Origin: Thermoleophilia bacterium
GTDB lineage: Bacteria; Actinomycetota; Thermoleophilia; Miltoncostaeales; Miltoncostaeaceae
Direction of reading: 5' to 3'
Assembly: GCA_020438485.1 (NCBI GenBank)
Contig: JAGQUM010000023.1
Coordinates: forward strand, 1 to 64,000
Length of the DNA stretch: 64,000 bases
Both the position numbers and the translations under genes were made by a program. The notes under the pieces are model-generated. The model did no database searches. It was not told where the DNA came from and saw nothing but the letters and a program-made list of their open reading frames with translations. The first letter of the stretch is position 1. Every line of letters starts with the position of its first letter. This document shows, piece by piece, positions 51,930 through 60,610 of the stretch.

Positions 51930-52103
51930 ATGCCCCGCGACCACCGCCCGTCCGACGACATCACAACCGTGTGGGAGCCGTGCGGCTCCTGCTGGGGGCA
52001 GCGCGTGATCTGGACGCTTCACCGGCACGGCGGGCGCCTGCACCGCGAGGCGTGCCCCGGGTGCCTGGGCGTGGGCCAGCGTGCCGTGATCGTGGCGGCC
52101 TAG
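51930..52103 (+). CDS. 57-residue CxxC-CxxC zinc-ribbon-like protein
   Basis: A small protein with two Cys pairs, EPCGSCWG near residues 17-24 and ACPGCLGVGQ near 42-51, spaced like a DnaJ-type or ribbon zinc site. A strong GGAAGGA Shine-Dalgarno lies nine bases before the ATG, the same layout as at 20140. It lies between the EAL and GGDEF genes, seven bases from the convergent GGDEF stop. Likely a metal-binding small protein; the partner is unknown. Confidence 0.65.
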   Translation: MPRDHRPSDDITTVWEPCGSCWGQRVIWTLHRHGGRLHREACPGCLGVGQRAVIVAA

Positions 52104-52110
52104 CGGGCCC

Positions 52111-53166
52111 TCACGCCTCCCCGGGGGTGCCCTGCCGGCCCACCACCGGCGCGCCGGACACCACGTTGCGTCCCGCCTGCTTCGACGCGTAAAGGGCCTC
52201 GTCGGAGGCCCGGAACAGGTCGGTGGCCGTGGCCCCGTCGCCCGCGACGGTCGTTGCCACGCCGACGCTGATGGTGACGCCCCCCATCTCCCCGGCGACG
52301 GCGGTGCGCAGCGACTCGGCCACGGCTCGCGCCGCGGGGGCGTCGCACGCCCGCAGCAGCACGACGAACTCGTCGCCGCCGAGGCGGGCGACGAAATCCC
52401 CGTGGCGCACGTTGCGGTCCAGCACGCCCGCGATGCGCCGCAGGGTCTCGTCGCCGGCGTGGTGGCCCCCCGTGTCGTTGATTCCCTTGAAGAGGTCGAC
52501 GTCCAGCGTCAGCAGCGAAACCGGCACCCCGGGGCTCTGGCCCTCCAGGGCGGCATCGACGGCCGCGTCGACGGCGCGGCGGTTCGGCAGCCCGGTGAGC
52601 TGGTCCTCCATCGCCTGACGGGCCAGCGCCCGGCGCAGCGTGTGCTCGCGCGCCCGCAGGAACACCAGCAGCCCGCACGAGATCGCCATCGTGACGATGA
52701 TGCCCGCGAGGTCCGCGACCGCCTTCGACGCGGGCATCAGCGTGAACAGCAGCCACGCCTCCGCCGCCCCGACCACGACGACGACCGCCGCGGCCTGCGG
52801 GGCCCGCAGGAACATGCCGGCGTACAGCACGGGCCACAGGGCGAACAGCTGGCTGCCCGTGCTGGTGTCGCGCGTGGCGTGGTTCATCCACACGATCAGG
52901 ACGACCGCGACCACGGGCAGCAGCACGAGCCCCCACGCGGGGACCGCGCGGGGCCGCGCCCAGGCGAGCACTCCGAAGGCGATGAACGCGGCCGCCATGG
53001 TGAGCTCCGCCGCCAGCACGTCCCGCGCGTACTCGGAGATCGTCAGGGACAGCACGGCGATGAACACGCCGCCCACCAGGTAGAACGTGCCGGCCGCGCG
53101 GGCGGCGACGACGTGGTCGTGGGGCGGGGCGAGGAGCCCACGCGCGAGTGACCGCAGCGCGTTCAC
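52111..53166 (-). CDS. membrane diguanylate cyclase (GGDEF)
   Basis: The 351-residue protein has six transmembrane helices (about residues 20-180), then a GGDEF domain at about 185-345 with DQLTGLPNRR, LDVDLFKGINDTGGHHAGD and RLGGDEFVVLL. The A-site GGDEF is perfect and an RxxD inhibitory site (RHGD) sits five residues upstream, so the enzyme should make c-di-GMP and be product-inhibited. The GTG start at 53166 overlaps the stop of the SDR gene (GTGA), so the two are one operon; an in-frame extension upstream only shadows the SDR. Confidence 0.9.
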   Translation of the reverse strand: MNALRSLARGLLAPPHDHVVAARAAGTFYLVGGVFIAVLSLTISEYARDVLAAELTMAAAFIAFGVLAWARPRAVPAWGLVLLPVVAVVLIVWMNHATRDTSTGSQLFALWPVLYAGMFLRAPQAAAVVVVVGAAEAWLLFTLMPASKAVADLAGIIVTMAISCGLLVFLRAREHTLRRALARQAMEDQLTGLPNRRAVDAAVDAALEGQSPGVPVSLLTLDVDLFKGINDTGGHHAGDETLRRIAGVLDRNVRHGDFVARLGGDEFVVLLRACDAPAARAVAESLRTAVAGEMGGVTISVGVATTVAGDGATATDLFRASDEALYASKQAGRNVVSGAPVVGRQGTPGEA

Positions 53167-53972
53167 GCGGGCCCGCGCCTCCCGCGCGGCCAGGCCCACC
53201 GCGCGAGGCGGCGCGTCAGGCCGGGGGCCAGCGCCTGTGTGAGGGCCGCGGCGCGCCACCACCGGGGCACGAACACCTCAGCGCGACCACGGCCCAGGGC
53301 GTCCATTACCTCGTCGGCACAGCGGTCCACGTCGATGACGGCCCGCCGGGCGAGACGGCGGCCCACGAGCTCGGTCTGCGGGAAGCCCGGCGTTACGACC
53401 GGGCCGGGGTTGACGGTGAGCACCCGCACGCCCTCGGCGGCCCCGCTCGCCGTCAGCGCCCGCGACCACGCCAGCGCCGCGTGCTTGGAGGCCGTGTAGG
53501 GCGCGTCATACGCGGTCGCCACCGTGCCCGCCACGGACACGATGTTGACCACCGTTCCCCCGGCGGCGACCAGCGCGGGCCACAGGCCCACGGTCACGTC
53601 GGCGGTGCCGTGGAAGTTCACCCCCATCACGCGCCGGGCCAGCGCGGGGTCCGTTCGCGGCGCGGTGCGGCGGCCGGGGATTCCCGCGTTGCACACCAGT
53701 AGATCCACCCGGGCGTACTCGCGGCGCACGCGGTCGCAGAACGCGGCGACCGCGCCGGGGTCGGCCACGTCCAGCGGCACGGCCGAGGCCGCATCCCCCA
53801 CCGCGCGGCGCGCCGCCTCGAGACGCCCCGCGTCCCGGCCCACCAGGATGACCCGCATGCCGCGGGCCGCCAGCCGGCGGCTGATGGCCAGCCCGATGCC
53901 GGACGTCGCCCCGGTCACGATCGCGAGGCGGGGCGCGGCGGGCGTTCCTCCGGTGCGCGAGGGATCGTTCAT
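53163..53972 (-). CDS. short-chain dehydrogenase/reductase
   Basis: The 269-residue SDR has the Rossmann motif TGATSGIGLA near residues 20-29, NAG near 93-95, catalytic Ser in VSVAGTV near 142-148 and YxxxK in YTASK near 157-161. The C-terminal segment is hydrophobic and Trp/Arg-rich (RWWRAAALTQALAPGLTRRL), as in many membrane-associated classical SDRs. The substrate is unknown. ATG 53972 has CACAAT seven bases upstream. Co-transcribed with the GGDEF cyclase. Confidence 0.88.
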   Translation of the reverse strand: MNDPSRTGGTPAAPRLAIVTGATSGIGLAISRRLAARGMRVILVGRDAGRLEAARRAVGDAASAVPLDVADPGAVAAFCDRVRREYARVDLLVCNAGIPGRRTAPRTDPALARRVMGVNFHGTADVTVGLWPALVAAGGTVVNIVSVAGTVATAYDAPYTASKHAALAWSRALTASGAAEGVRVLTVNPGPVVTPGFPQTELVGRRLARRAVIDVDRCADEVMDALGRGRAEVFVPRWWRAAALTQALAPGLTRRLARWAWPRGRRGPA

Positions 53973-54135
53973 CGGCGGAATTGTGACACTTCCGCCGTCG
54001 CGCACCAGGGGACGGGGCCGCCCATGGACGCCCGAGATCCGGTCGTGCCCGGGGGGACGGAGATGACCGGAGCGCGGACGCCCGATGCGGCGTGAGGCAG
54101 AGGATGCCAACTCCGCCAATGGGCCACCAGTGCGC

Positions 54136-54176
54136 GTTTGCGACGCGTCGCGGCGCGATATGCGAAGATTGCAAAC
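54136..54176. promoter_or_regulatory. candidate autoregulatory region of the RamB-like gene
   Basis: GTTTGC (54136-54141) and GCAAAC (54171-54176) form a widely spaced inverted repeat; the inner copy sits in ATTGCAAA, reminiscent of the RamB motif with its TTTGCAAA core. A perfect 12-base palindrome GCGACGCGTCGC (54140-54151) lies between. The right half ends one base before ATG 54178. Confidence 0.45.
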
Positions 54177-54177
54177 G

Positions 54178-55617
54178 ATGCGGAGCACCGGTTTGCGGGG
54201 AAAGGCGCGGCTGCTGGTCGGCCCCCACGTCAGGCGGGCCCGCGAAGCGGCGGGGCTATCGCAGGCCGCGCTCGCCCGCCGCATCGGGATCTCCCCGAGC
54301 TACCTCAACCAGATCGAGCGCAACCAGCGCCCCCTGACGCTGCGCGTGCTCGCCCTCCTGCGCGACGCGCTCGGCGTGGACCTCGACGTGGTGGGTGACG
54401 ACGCGGACGGGCGCCTCGTGATGGATGTGCAGGGCGCGCTGGCCGACACGCGGGCCGGCGTCGCGCACGCCGCGGGCCGCGACGACATCCGCGAGCTCGT
54501 CCGGGCGTTCCCGGACGCGGCGCGTGCCCTGGCCCACTGGCACCGCAACGCGGTGGAGGCCCAGCGACGCATCGAGGAGATGGCCGTCGGCCTGGGCGCC
54601 GACCTGCCGCACGGCGCGCCGACGCCGGTGTCGCCGTACGAGGCGGTGTTGGACTTCGTCCACGACCACCGCAACCACTTCGCGGACCTCGACGAGCGGG
54701 CCGAGCGACTGGCCGAGGACGAGGGCCTGCACGGGCTCGCCGCCGAGGCCGGCCTGGCGGAGAGGCTGCGCCGCCGCCACGGCGTGAGGGTCGCGCTCGT
54801 CGACCGCGACGCCGGCCGGCGGCGGTTCGACGCCGCGACCCGCCGGCTCGAGATCCCCCGCCGCCTCGCCCCCCGGCGCCGGGCGTTCCAGATGGCGGTC
54901 GAGCTCGCCTTCCTCGAGCACGGCGACGCGCTGGACCGCCTCACCGACACCCCGGGCCTCGGCGACGCCGACGCCCGCGCTCTCGCGCGCATCGGGCTGG
55001 CCAACTACTTCGCCGGCGCGGTGGTGCTGCCGTACGGCCGCTTCCTGGAGGAGGCCGAGCGGGTGGGATACGACATCGCCGTGCTGGCCTCGACGTTCGA
55101 CGTGGGCATCGAGGCCGTGTGCCACCGCCTGTCGACGCTGCAACGCCCCGGCCGCTGCGGCGTCCCGTTCTTCTTCGTCCGCGTCGACCGGGCCGGGAAC
55201 ATCTCCAAGCACCACTCGGCGGGCGAGCTGCAGCTGTCGCGGGTGGGCGGCACGTGCCCGTTGTGGGCCGTGTTCGCAGCGTTCGCGACGCCCGGGCGCT
55301 TCGTCACGCAGGTCGCTCAGATGCCCGACGGCCGGCTGCACCTGTGGGTGGCCCGCACGGTGGTGCAACCGACGGGCGGCTACGGCTCGCCGGACGTCGA
55401 GTTCGCGCTGGGGCTCGGGTGTGAGCTGCATCACGCCCACCGCCTGGTGTACGGGCGGGGACTGCCGACGGCAGACCCCGCGCTGGCCGTGCCCATCGGC
55501 CCCGGCTGCCGGCTGTGCGTGCGCGCCGGGTGCCGGCAGCGGGCGTACCCGCTGGTGGGCCGCCCGCTCGACATCGACGAGGCGCGCAGCCCGGCGACGC
55601 CCTACCCTGCGATGTGA
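54178..55617 (+). CDS. RamB/ScfR-type short-chain fatty acyl transcriptional regulator
   Basis: The 479-residue protein has an XRE HTH at about residues 16-72 (VRRAREAAGLSQAALARRIG, ISPSYLNQIERNQRPLT), a central ImmA/IrrE-like domain (about 150-290) in which the metalloprotease HExxH is not retained (ELAFLEHGD), and a C-terminal DUF2083-like domain ending in a Cys-rich signature (GCRLCVRAGCRQRAYP near 442-457). This is the layout of RamB and MlaR/ScfR regulators of acetate, propionate and glyoxylate metabolism. Starts at 54160 and 54178 are both ATG; the second is preferred. Its stop overlaps the next start by one base. Confidence 0.9.
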   Translation: MRSTGLRGKARLLVGPHVRRAREAAGLSQAALARRIGISPSYLNQIERNQRPLTLRVLALLRDALGVDLDVVGDDADGRLVMDVQGALADTRAGVAHAAGRDDIRELVRAFPDAARALAHWHRNAVEAQRRIEEMAVGLGADLPHGAPTPVSPYEAVLDFVHDHRNHFADLDERAERLAEDEGLHGLAAEAGLAERLRRRHGVRVALVDRDAGRRRFDAATRRLEIPRRLAPRRRAFQMAVELAFLEHGDALDRLTDTPGLGDADARALARIGLANYFAGAVVLPYGRFLEEAERVGYDIAVLASTFDVGIEAVCHRLSTLQRPGRCGVPFFFVRVDRAGNISKHHSAGELQLSRVGGTCPLWAVFAAFATPGRFVTQVAQMPDGRLHLWVARTVVQPTGGYGSPDVEFALGLGCELHHAHRLVYGRGLPTADPALAVPIGPGCRLCVRAGCRQRAYPLVGRPLDIDEARSPATPYPAM

Positions 55618-56561
55618 TGACGCCCGGCGACCCGAGCCCCTCGCGCGGCGCGCCGGCCGCCGCGCCGCTGCGCACACGCGACCAGGAGTCCGACGCGGAG
55701 GACCACGCCGCCGGGCTGGACCACGGCGTCGAGTGCCACATGGAGTGGACCCGCCGCCTGCTGCGCGTGGCGGCGCGCGGCGACGCGCCCACCGACGACA
55801 TCGTGGGCCCGGACGCCCACGAGCGCTGCGCGTTCGGCCTCTGGATGGCCGCGCAACGGGAGTGGTGCGAGGGAGTCGACGAGGACGCCGCCGCCCGGGC
55901 GTTCGCCAGCCACCGGGATATGCACGATGCCGCGGGCGCGATCGCCGCCGCGTGCGGCCACGGGCGCCCCCCCGACGCCGCGCTCCACGATCGCTTCGAG
56001 GCGGAGCAGCGCACGCTGTACGCGTCGCTGTCGCGCATCAAGACGCTGGCCCTGGCACGAGCCGCGCACCGCGACGCGCTGACCGGCCTCGCGACCCGCC
56101 AGGCGCTGGGGATCGAGGTCGACCGCACGTGGCGGATCGCGCGGCGCCGGGGGCACGACGTGGCTGTGCTCCTGATCGACGTCGATCACTTCAAGGAGGT
56201 CAACGACACGCACGGGCATCCCGTCGGCGACCGGACGCTGCAGGAGATCGCACGGGCGCTCGCCGCCTGCGCCCGGGCCGGCGAGCCCGTGCTGCGCTAC
56301 GGGGGCGAGGAGTTCCTCGTGCTGCTGATCGCCGCCGGCCTGCCGTCGGCCGCGATCGCCGGCCACCGCTTCCTGGACGCCGTCCGGTCGTCGGCCGCGT
56401 CCGCGGCGGCGGCCCGCGGCCCGGTCACCGCGAGCGGCGGGCTGGCGCTGATGGACGGTCCCGACGGCGTGGCCGAGGCGATCGAGCGGGCCGACCGCGC
56501 CCTGTACCGCGCCAAGCGGGCAGGCCGCGACCGCCTGTGCTGGGGTAACGAGCCGGCCTGA
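55617..56561 (+). CDS. zinc-sensing diguanylate cyclase (CZB-GGDEF, DgcZ-like)
   Basis: The 314-residue soluble protein has an N-terminal chemoreceptor zinc-binding domain with ligands H41 (HMEWT), C71 (CAFGLWM), H99 and H103 (SHRDMH), spaced 30, 28 and 4 residues, close to E. coli DgcZ. The GGDEF domain (about 150-310) has DALTGLATRQ, IDVDHFKEVNDTHGHPVGD and an active GGEEF at 228-232; no RxxD inhibitory site. Zinc should repress c-di-GMP synthesis. It overlaps the RamB-like gene (TGATG), an unexpected pairing of carbon and zinc/c-di-GMP control. Confidence 0.88.
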   Translation: MTPGDPSPSRGAPAAAPLRTRDQESDAEDHAAGLDHGVECHMEWTRRLLRVAARGDAPTDDIVGPDAHERCAFGLWMAAQREWCEGVDEDAAARAFASHRDMHDAAGAIAAACGHGRPPDAALHDRFEAEQRTLYASLSRIKTLALARAAHRDALTGLATRQALGIEVDRTWRIARRRGHDVAVLLIDVDHFKEVNDTHGHPVGDRTLQEIARALAACARAGEPVLRYGGEEFLVLLIAAGLPSAAIAGHRFLDAVRSSAASAAAARGPVTASGGLALMDGPDGVAEAIERADRALYRAKRAGRDRLCWGNEPA

Positions 56562-56578
56562 TCACGGCCGGTGACGGG

Positions 56579-57604
56579 TCAGGAGCGCGCGGGCAGGCAG
56601 ACGCCCGCGACCCGCTCGAGCGAGCGCAGCCACGCGCCGCGGTCCACCGCGACGGAGGCGACCATCAGCTCGTCCGCGTCCGCGTGCGTCCGGAAGCCCT
56701 CGAGGTACTCCCGCGCGGCCCGCGGCGTGCCGACGGCCGTGTACGTCAGCATCGCGTCGACGTGTCGTCCGGCCTCGGTGCGCAGGATCTCGTCGGCCTC
56801 CGCGTCGCTGAACACCTGGCGCGGCCGGCCGAGGATCAGGCCGACGCGGCGGCGGCGGGTGGCCAGGAGCAGGTCGGTGGCCTCGGCGTCGGTGTCGGCG
56901 ACGATCACTCCCACACCGGCGATCACGTACGGGGCGTCCAGCTGCGGGGACGGCCGGAACTCGGCGCGGTACAGCGCCACCGCCTGTTCCAGCGCGGCCG
57001 GGGCGAAGTGCGAGGCGAACGCGTAGGGCAGCCCCAGGGCGGCGGCCAACCGAGCGCCGAATAGCGACGAGCCGAGGATGTAGACGGGCACGTCGCTGCC
57101 GCGGCCCGGCGTCGCCTCCACCCCGGGCACGAGGGTCCGCTCGCCCAGGTACGCCCGCAGTTCCTGCACGTCCTGCGGGAAGCGCTCCGCGTCGGCCACG
57201 GTCGTGCGCAGCGCGCGGGCCGTCGCCTGGTCGGTGCCCGGCGCGCGCCCCAGCCCCAGGTCGATGCGCCCGGGGTGGAGCGCGGCGAGCGTGCCGAACT
57301 GCTCGGCGATGAGCAGCGGCGAATGGTTGGGCAGCATGATTCCGCCGGCCCCCAGGCGGATCGTGGAGGTCTGGGACGCGACGTGGGCGATGAGCACCGA
57401 CGTGGCCGCCGACGCGATGGCGGGCATGTTGTGGTGCTCGGCGTACCAGATGCGGGTGTAGCCCCACGCCTCGGCGCGCCGGGCCAGGTCCACGCTGGCG
57501 GTGAACGCGTCTGCCACGGTCTCGCCGGGACCCACGGGCGCCAGGTCGAGGATCGACAGCGGCACGGGGAACGCGGGCGTCGTGGGGTCCCGAGGTGGGC
57601 GCAC
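56579..57604 (-). CDS. LLM-class flavin-dependent oxidoreductase
   Basis: The 341-residue TIM-barrel protein resembles bacterial luciferase-like monooxygenases of the MsnO8/YhbW-type group: [18 protein letters not shown] at about 17-34, [18 protein letters not shown] near 51-68, [20 protein letters not shown] near 84-103 and [12 protein letters not shown] near 113-124. It uses reduced FMN (or F420 in some actinobacterial relatives), so it needs a reductase; the window has a flavin reductase at 18.4 kb but not adjacent. GTG 57604 follows TACGCT by six bases. Confidence 0.9.
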   Translation of the reverse strand: MRPPRDPTTPAFPVPLSILDLAPVGPGETVADAFTASVDLARRAEAWGYTRIWYAEHHNMPAIASAATSVLIAHVASQTSTIRLGAGGIMLPNHSPLLIAEQFGTLAALHPGRIDLGLGRAPGTDQATARALRTTVADAERFPQDVQELRAYLGERTLVPGVEATPGRGSDVPVYILGSSLFGARLAAALGLPYAFASHFAPAALEQAVALYRAEFRPSPQLDAPYVIAGVGVIVADTDAEATDLLLATRRRRVGLILGRPRQVFSDAEADEILRTEAGRHVDAMLTYTAVGTPRAAREYLEGFRTHADADELMVASVAVDRGAWLRSLERVAGVCLPARS

Positions 57605-57610
57605 CCCGGC

Positions 57611-57616
57611 AGCGTA
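57611..57616 (-). promoter_or_regulatory. -10 box for the LLM oxidoreductase gene
   Basis: TACGCT, six bases before GTG 57604; leaderless arrangement. Confidence 0.5.
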
Positions 57617-57641
57617 TCGGGGGCCGGCCGTGCCGCCCCGC

Positions 57642-59072
57642 CTACGAGGCCCGCGGCGACGGGGCGCGCACGGCCGCGCGCCGGGACGCGCGGCGGCCCA
57701 GCCCGGGCAGCGCCCACGCCACCGCGGCGGCGACCAGGCACAGCACGGCCCCCGCCGCTGACGCGTGCCCGTAGGCGGCGGACGAAGGGCTCTCGTCGCC
57801 GCCCGAGAACGCACGCAGCAGCGTCACGGCGAGGCCCGCCCCCAGAGAGAAGCCGACGTAGCGCGACACCTGGTAGAAGCTCATGGCACTGGACGTCTCG
57901 TGCGCGGGCACGGCGCCGACGATCAGCGCCGGCATCGCCGCGAACGTGAAGCCGATGCCCAGCCCCACGAGACCCATCGTCACCATCGCCTGCCACACCG
58001 CGTCGCCCGTGGCGGCGAAGAACGCGAGCCCCACCGCGATCAGGGTGCAGCCCGCGGGCAGCACCCCCCGCGGCGTGAGGGCCGTTCGCGCGAGCGGCAT
58101 GAGGCGGTTGGCGCCCGCCGACGTGATCGACAGCGGGATCAGGCACAGCCCCGCCACGAACGGCGTGGCCCCCATCCCCTGCGGCAGCTGCACCAGCTGG
58201 GTGATGAGCGAGATGCCCAGGTACATGGCCAGCCCCAGCACCAGCCCGGTCACGTTGGCGGTGAGCACGGCCGGGTGGCGCATGAGGCGCAGATCGACGA
58301 GCGGCGCCGCGACCCGGAGCTCGCTGACCACCCACGCCGCCAGGGCGACGACGGCAACGACCAGCAACCCCCGCGTCCTGCCCGCGCCCCACCCCCAGTC
58401 GGCGCCCTTCTCGAACGCCAGCAGCAGGCACAGGACCCCCGCGCCGATGAGCGCGGCCCCCGCCACGTCGAGGCGCGGGGCGCGGCCCGCATGGTGCGAG
58501 GCGGGCACGAACAGCACGGCCAGCGCGAGCGCGGCCCCGCTGGCAGCCGCGCCGGCCCAGAACGCGGCGGCCGTGCCCAGGTACTCGGCGATGAACCCCG
58601 TGGCCGGGTATCCCAGGCCGATCCCGACGGCCGCCACCACCGACAGCGTGCCGATCACGCCGGTCGCGCGCTCCGCCGGCAGGTTCTCGCGGGCGCTCGC
58701 CATGGTCAGCGGCATCAGCGCGAGCCCGACGCCCTGCATGGCCCGCCCCGCGACGAGCACCCACAGCGCCGGTGCGACGGCGGCCAGCGCGCCGCCGGCC
58801 GTCACGACGGCCAGCGCCCCGATCAGCACCGCTCGCCGGTGCGGCCCGTCGCCGAGGCGCCCGATGAGGGGCGACAGGACGGCCCCCACCAGCATCGTCG
58901 CCGTCAGCGACCACTGGGTGGCGCCCAGCGTGGCGCGGTAGTGCGCGGCGATCTCGGGGATCAGCGGCGCCCCGAGCGCGCTGATCACCGACACCACGAG
59001 CCCGATCGCGATCAGGGAGGGTACGTACGCGGCGCGGGCCGGCGTCGCCTGCGGATCGGGGTGGTGCGTCAC
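57642..59072 (-). CDS. MFS multidrug-type exporter (DHA2-like)
   Basis: The 476-residue protein has about 14 hydrophobic segments and motif A as [15 protein letters not shown] near residues 71-85, with an antiporter-type motif C region ([14 protein letters not shown] near 109-122). It resembles drug:H+ antiporters of the DHA2 group. GTG 59072 with GAAAGG upstream is preferred; an ATG 11 codons earlier would read through the operator. It is divergent from and probably repressed by the TetR regulator, whose operators lie in the gap. Confidence 0.88.
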   Translation of the reverse strand: MTHHPDPQATPARAAYVPSLIAIGLVVSVISALGAPLIPEIAAHYRATLGATQWSLTATMLVGAVLSPLIGRLGDGPHRRAVLIGALAVVTAGGALAAVAPALWVLVAGRAMQGVGLALMPLTMASARENLPAERATGVIGTLSVVAAVGIGLGYPATGFIAEYLGTAAAFWAGAAASGAALALAVLFVPASHHAGRAPRLDVAGAALIGAGVLCLLLAFEKGADWGWGAGRTRGLLVVAVVALAAWVVSELRVAAPLVDLRLMRHPAVLTANVTGLVLGLAMYLGISLITQLVQLPQGMGATPFVAGLCLIPLSITSAGANRLMPLARTALTPRGVLPAGCTLIAVGLAFFAATGDAVWQAMVTMGLVGLGIGFTFAAMPALIVGAVPAHETSSAMSFYQVSRYVGFSLGAGLAVTLLRAFSGGDESPSSAAYGHASAAGAVLCLVAAAVAWALPGLGRRASRRAAVRAPSPRAS

Positions 59073-59092
59073 TCGCGCCTTTCGTCGACCAT

Positions 59093-59110
59093 GCGGAATC
59101 ACCATTCCGC
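59093..59110. promoter_or_regulatory. TetR operator O1
   Basis: GCGGAAT-N4-ATTCCGC, a perfect 7-4-7 inverted repeat 20 bases from the MFS start. Confidence 0.75.
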
Positions 59111-59120
59111 TTTCGCCCGC

Positions 59121-59126
59121 TAGCAT
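59121..59126 (+). promoter_or_regulatory. -10 box for tetR
   Basis: TAGCAT, eight bases before ATG 59135, placed between the two operators; leaderless arrangement. Confidence 0.55.
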
Positions 59127-59127
59127 A

Positions 59128-59145
59128 GCGGAACATGGATTCCGT
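59128..59145. promoter_or_regulatory. TetR operator O2
   Basis: GCGGAAC-N4-ATTCCGT, the same 7-4-7 layout as O1 with two mismatched pairs, 35 bases centre to centre from O1. It covers the tetR start codon. Confidence 0.7.
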
Positions 59146-59713
59146 TCAAGCCTCACCCCCCATCGCGCCCGCCTGGGCGGGGCTGGACGCCGCCGCCAAG
59201 CGGGGGCGCCTGCTGGACGCCGCCGAGCGCGTGTTCGGCGCCCGGGGATTCGACGCGCCCATGCCGGACGTGGCCCGCGCGGCGGGCGCGGGCGTGGGCA
59301 GCCTGTACCGGCAGTTCCCCTCCAAGGAGGCGCTCGTGGCCGCGCTGGCCGAGCGCCGCCTGCGCCAGCTCGCCGAGCGGGTGCGGGCGCGGGCCGCGGG
59401 GCCCGACGCCTGGGCCGCCATCGAGGGCTTCGTGGCCGACGTGCTGGGCGACGACGCGGACGACCCGGTGTCGGCTCGAGCCGTGGCCACGACCACCGAC
59501 GACGCGGGCGTGGCGGCGGCGCGGCAGGAGGTCCGGAGCCTGCTGGGCGGCCTGGTGGACCGCGGGATCGCAGCCGGGCAGGTGCGTGCGGACGCCACGT
59601 TCCGAGACGTGATCATCGCGGTGCGCTCCGCCCGGGCCGCCCGCTCGATGGGGGATGCCGCGTGGCGCCGTGCCGTCGCGCTGACGCTGGACGGCCTGCG
59701 GGCCGGCCGCTAG
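59135..59713 (+). CDS. TetR-family repressor of the divergent MFS exporter
   Basis: The 192-residue protein has the TetR HTH at about residues 22-68 (KRGRLLDAAERVFGARGFD, MPDVARAAGAGVGSLYRQFP, SKEALVAAL) and a helical C-terminal ligand-binding domain. Two similar inverted repeats flank its promoter. Its TAG overlaps the stop of the convergent DUF5718 gene (CTAG at 59710-59713). Confidence 0.92.
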   Translation: MDSVQASPPIAPAWAGLDAAAKRGRLLDAAERVFGARGFDAPMPDVARAAGAGVGSLYRQFPSKEALVAALAERRLRQLAERVRARAAGPDAWAAIEGFVADVLGDDADDPVSARAVATTTDDAGVAAARQEVRSLLGGLVDRGIAAGQVRADATFRDVIIAVRSARAARSMGDAAWRRAVALTLDGLRAGR

Positions 59714-60570
59714 GGCACCGCGACCCGCTGCACCAGCACGGACGCCGACGGGATGCCGTCCTCGGCGCCTGCGCGCACGGCGTCCTCGACGCGGTCGGGA
59801 GCGGAGGTCTCGGAGTCGTAGACCACGACGACAGACTCGTCCCCGTCGTCGAGGTACGTGCTCTCTCCCAGCGGCGTGTAGCGGGTCGCGCCGATGCCCA
59901 CGAGCAGCAGTTCCGGGCGGCCCGCCTCCGCGAGGTGCCTCCCCACCGGCTCGAGGGGCGTGTCGTCGCTGCCGGTCTGGTGGACGAGCCGGTCCAGGAG
60001 CCAGTCGACGAGGCGGGAACCCGAGTACGAGTAGTCGGCCGCGGCGCTGTCGATGCCGTACGCGTAGACCTGGTCCCCGCGGCGCAGGAAGCTCGCGATG
60101 CGCAGCCGGCCCAGAGCGCCGTCCGGCTCGATGTCGTCCACGGGGAACAGCAGCGGCGCCAGCCCCTTCGACGCGGGCCCCCAGTTCTTCTTGTGGCTGA
60201 TCTTCGCGGCGCCCGGGCGGCGGATGGAGCAGTCGTTGAAGGCGCCCGCCGCCCGCGGGGTGAGCCCCACGACGCGGTCGTCCCGATAGTCGACCAGGAA
60301 GACCACGCCCACCTCGGGCTCGATCTGAAGGTGATGATCTCCGGCGGCGTCCGGCAGCTCGAGCCTCCCGTGTGCCAGCGGAAAGCACCCCAGGAAGTCG
60401 TCGCGATTCGGCAGGTACCAGGGGAAGATCCCCTTCGGGGCGGTCGGCTCCGTCGCCGTCACGCGGGCGAAGTCGGCGGCCTCACCGGCCTGCTCGAGGT
60501 GTCCGGCGAAGTTCCCCGCCACGCCGATGCCGGCCGCGCCGCGGAGGGGGATCGAGTGGGCGTCGAGCAT
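59710..60570 (-). CDS. DUF5718 family protein
   Basis: The 286-residue soluble protein contains GVAGNFAGHLEQAGEAADF at about residues 16-34 and IFPWYLPNRDDFLGCFPL near 48-65, with RRPGAAKISHKKNWGPASKG near 118-137. These are features of the uncharacterised DUF5718 family. The GN-FAGHLEQAGE core and acidic residues recall the fumarylacetoacetate hydrolase-like or YisK-like fold but I cannot confirm it. TACCCT ends eight bases before the ATG. Next to a GCS2 ligase gene, 40 bases downstream of its stop. Confidence 0.7.
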   Translation of the reverse strand: MLDAHSIPLRGAAGIGVAGNFAGHLEQAGEAADFARVTATEPTAPKGIFPWYLPNRDDFLGCFPLAHGRLELPDAAGDHHLQIEPEVGVVFLVDYRDDRVVGLTPRAAGAFNDCSIRRPGAAKISHKKNWGPASKGLAPLLFPVDDIEPDGALGRLRIASFLRRGDQVYAYGIDSAAADYSYSGSRLVDWLLDRLVHQTGSDDTPLEPVGRHLAEAGRPELLLVGIGATRYTPLGESTYLDDGDESVVVVYDSETSAPDRVEDAVRAGAEDGIPSASVLVQRVAVP

Positions 60571-60578
60571 TCGCGATC

Positions 60579-60584
60579 AGGGTA
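60579..60584 (-). promoter_or_regulatory. -10 box for the DUF5718 gene
   Basis: TACCCT, eight bases before ATG 60570. The -35 region is replaced by a CCCCG triple repeat (60586-60600). Confidence 0.45.
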
Positions 60585-60610
60585 GCGGGGCGGGGCGGGG
60601 CCGGCCCCGG

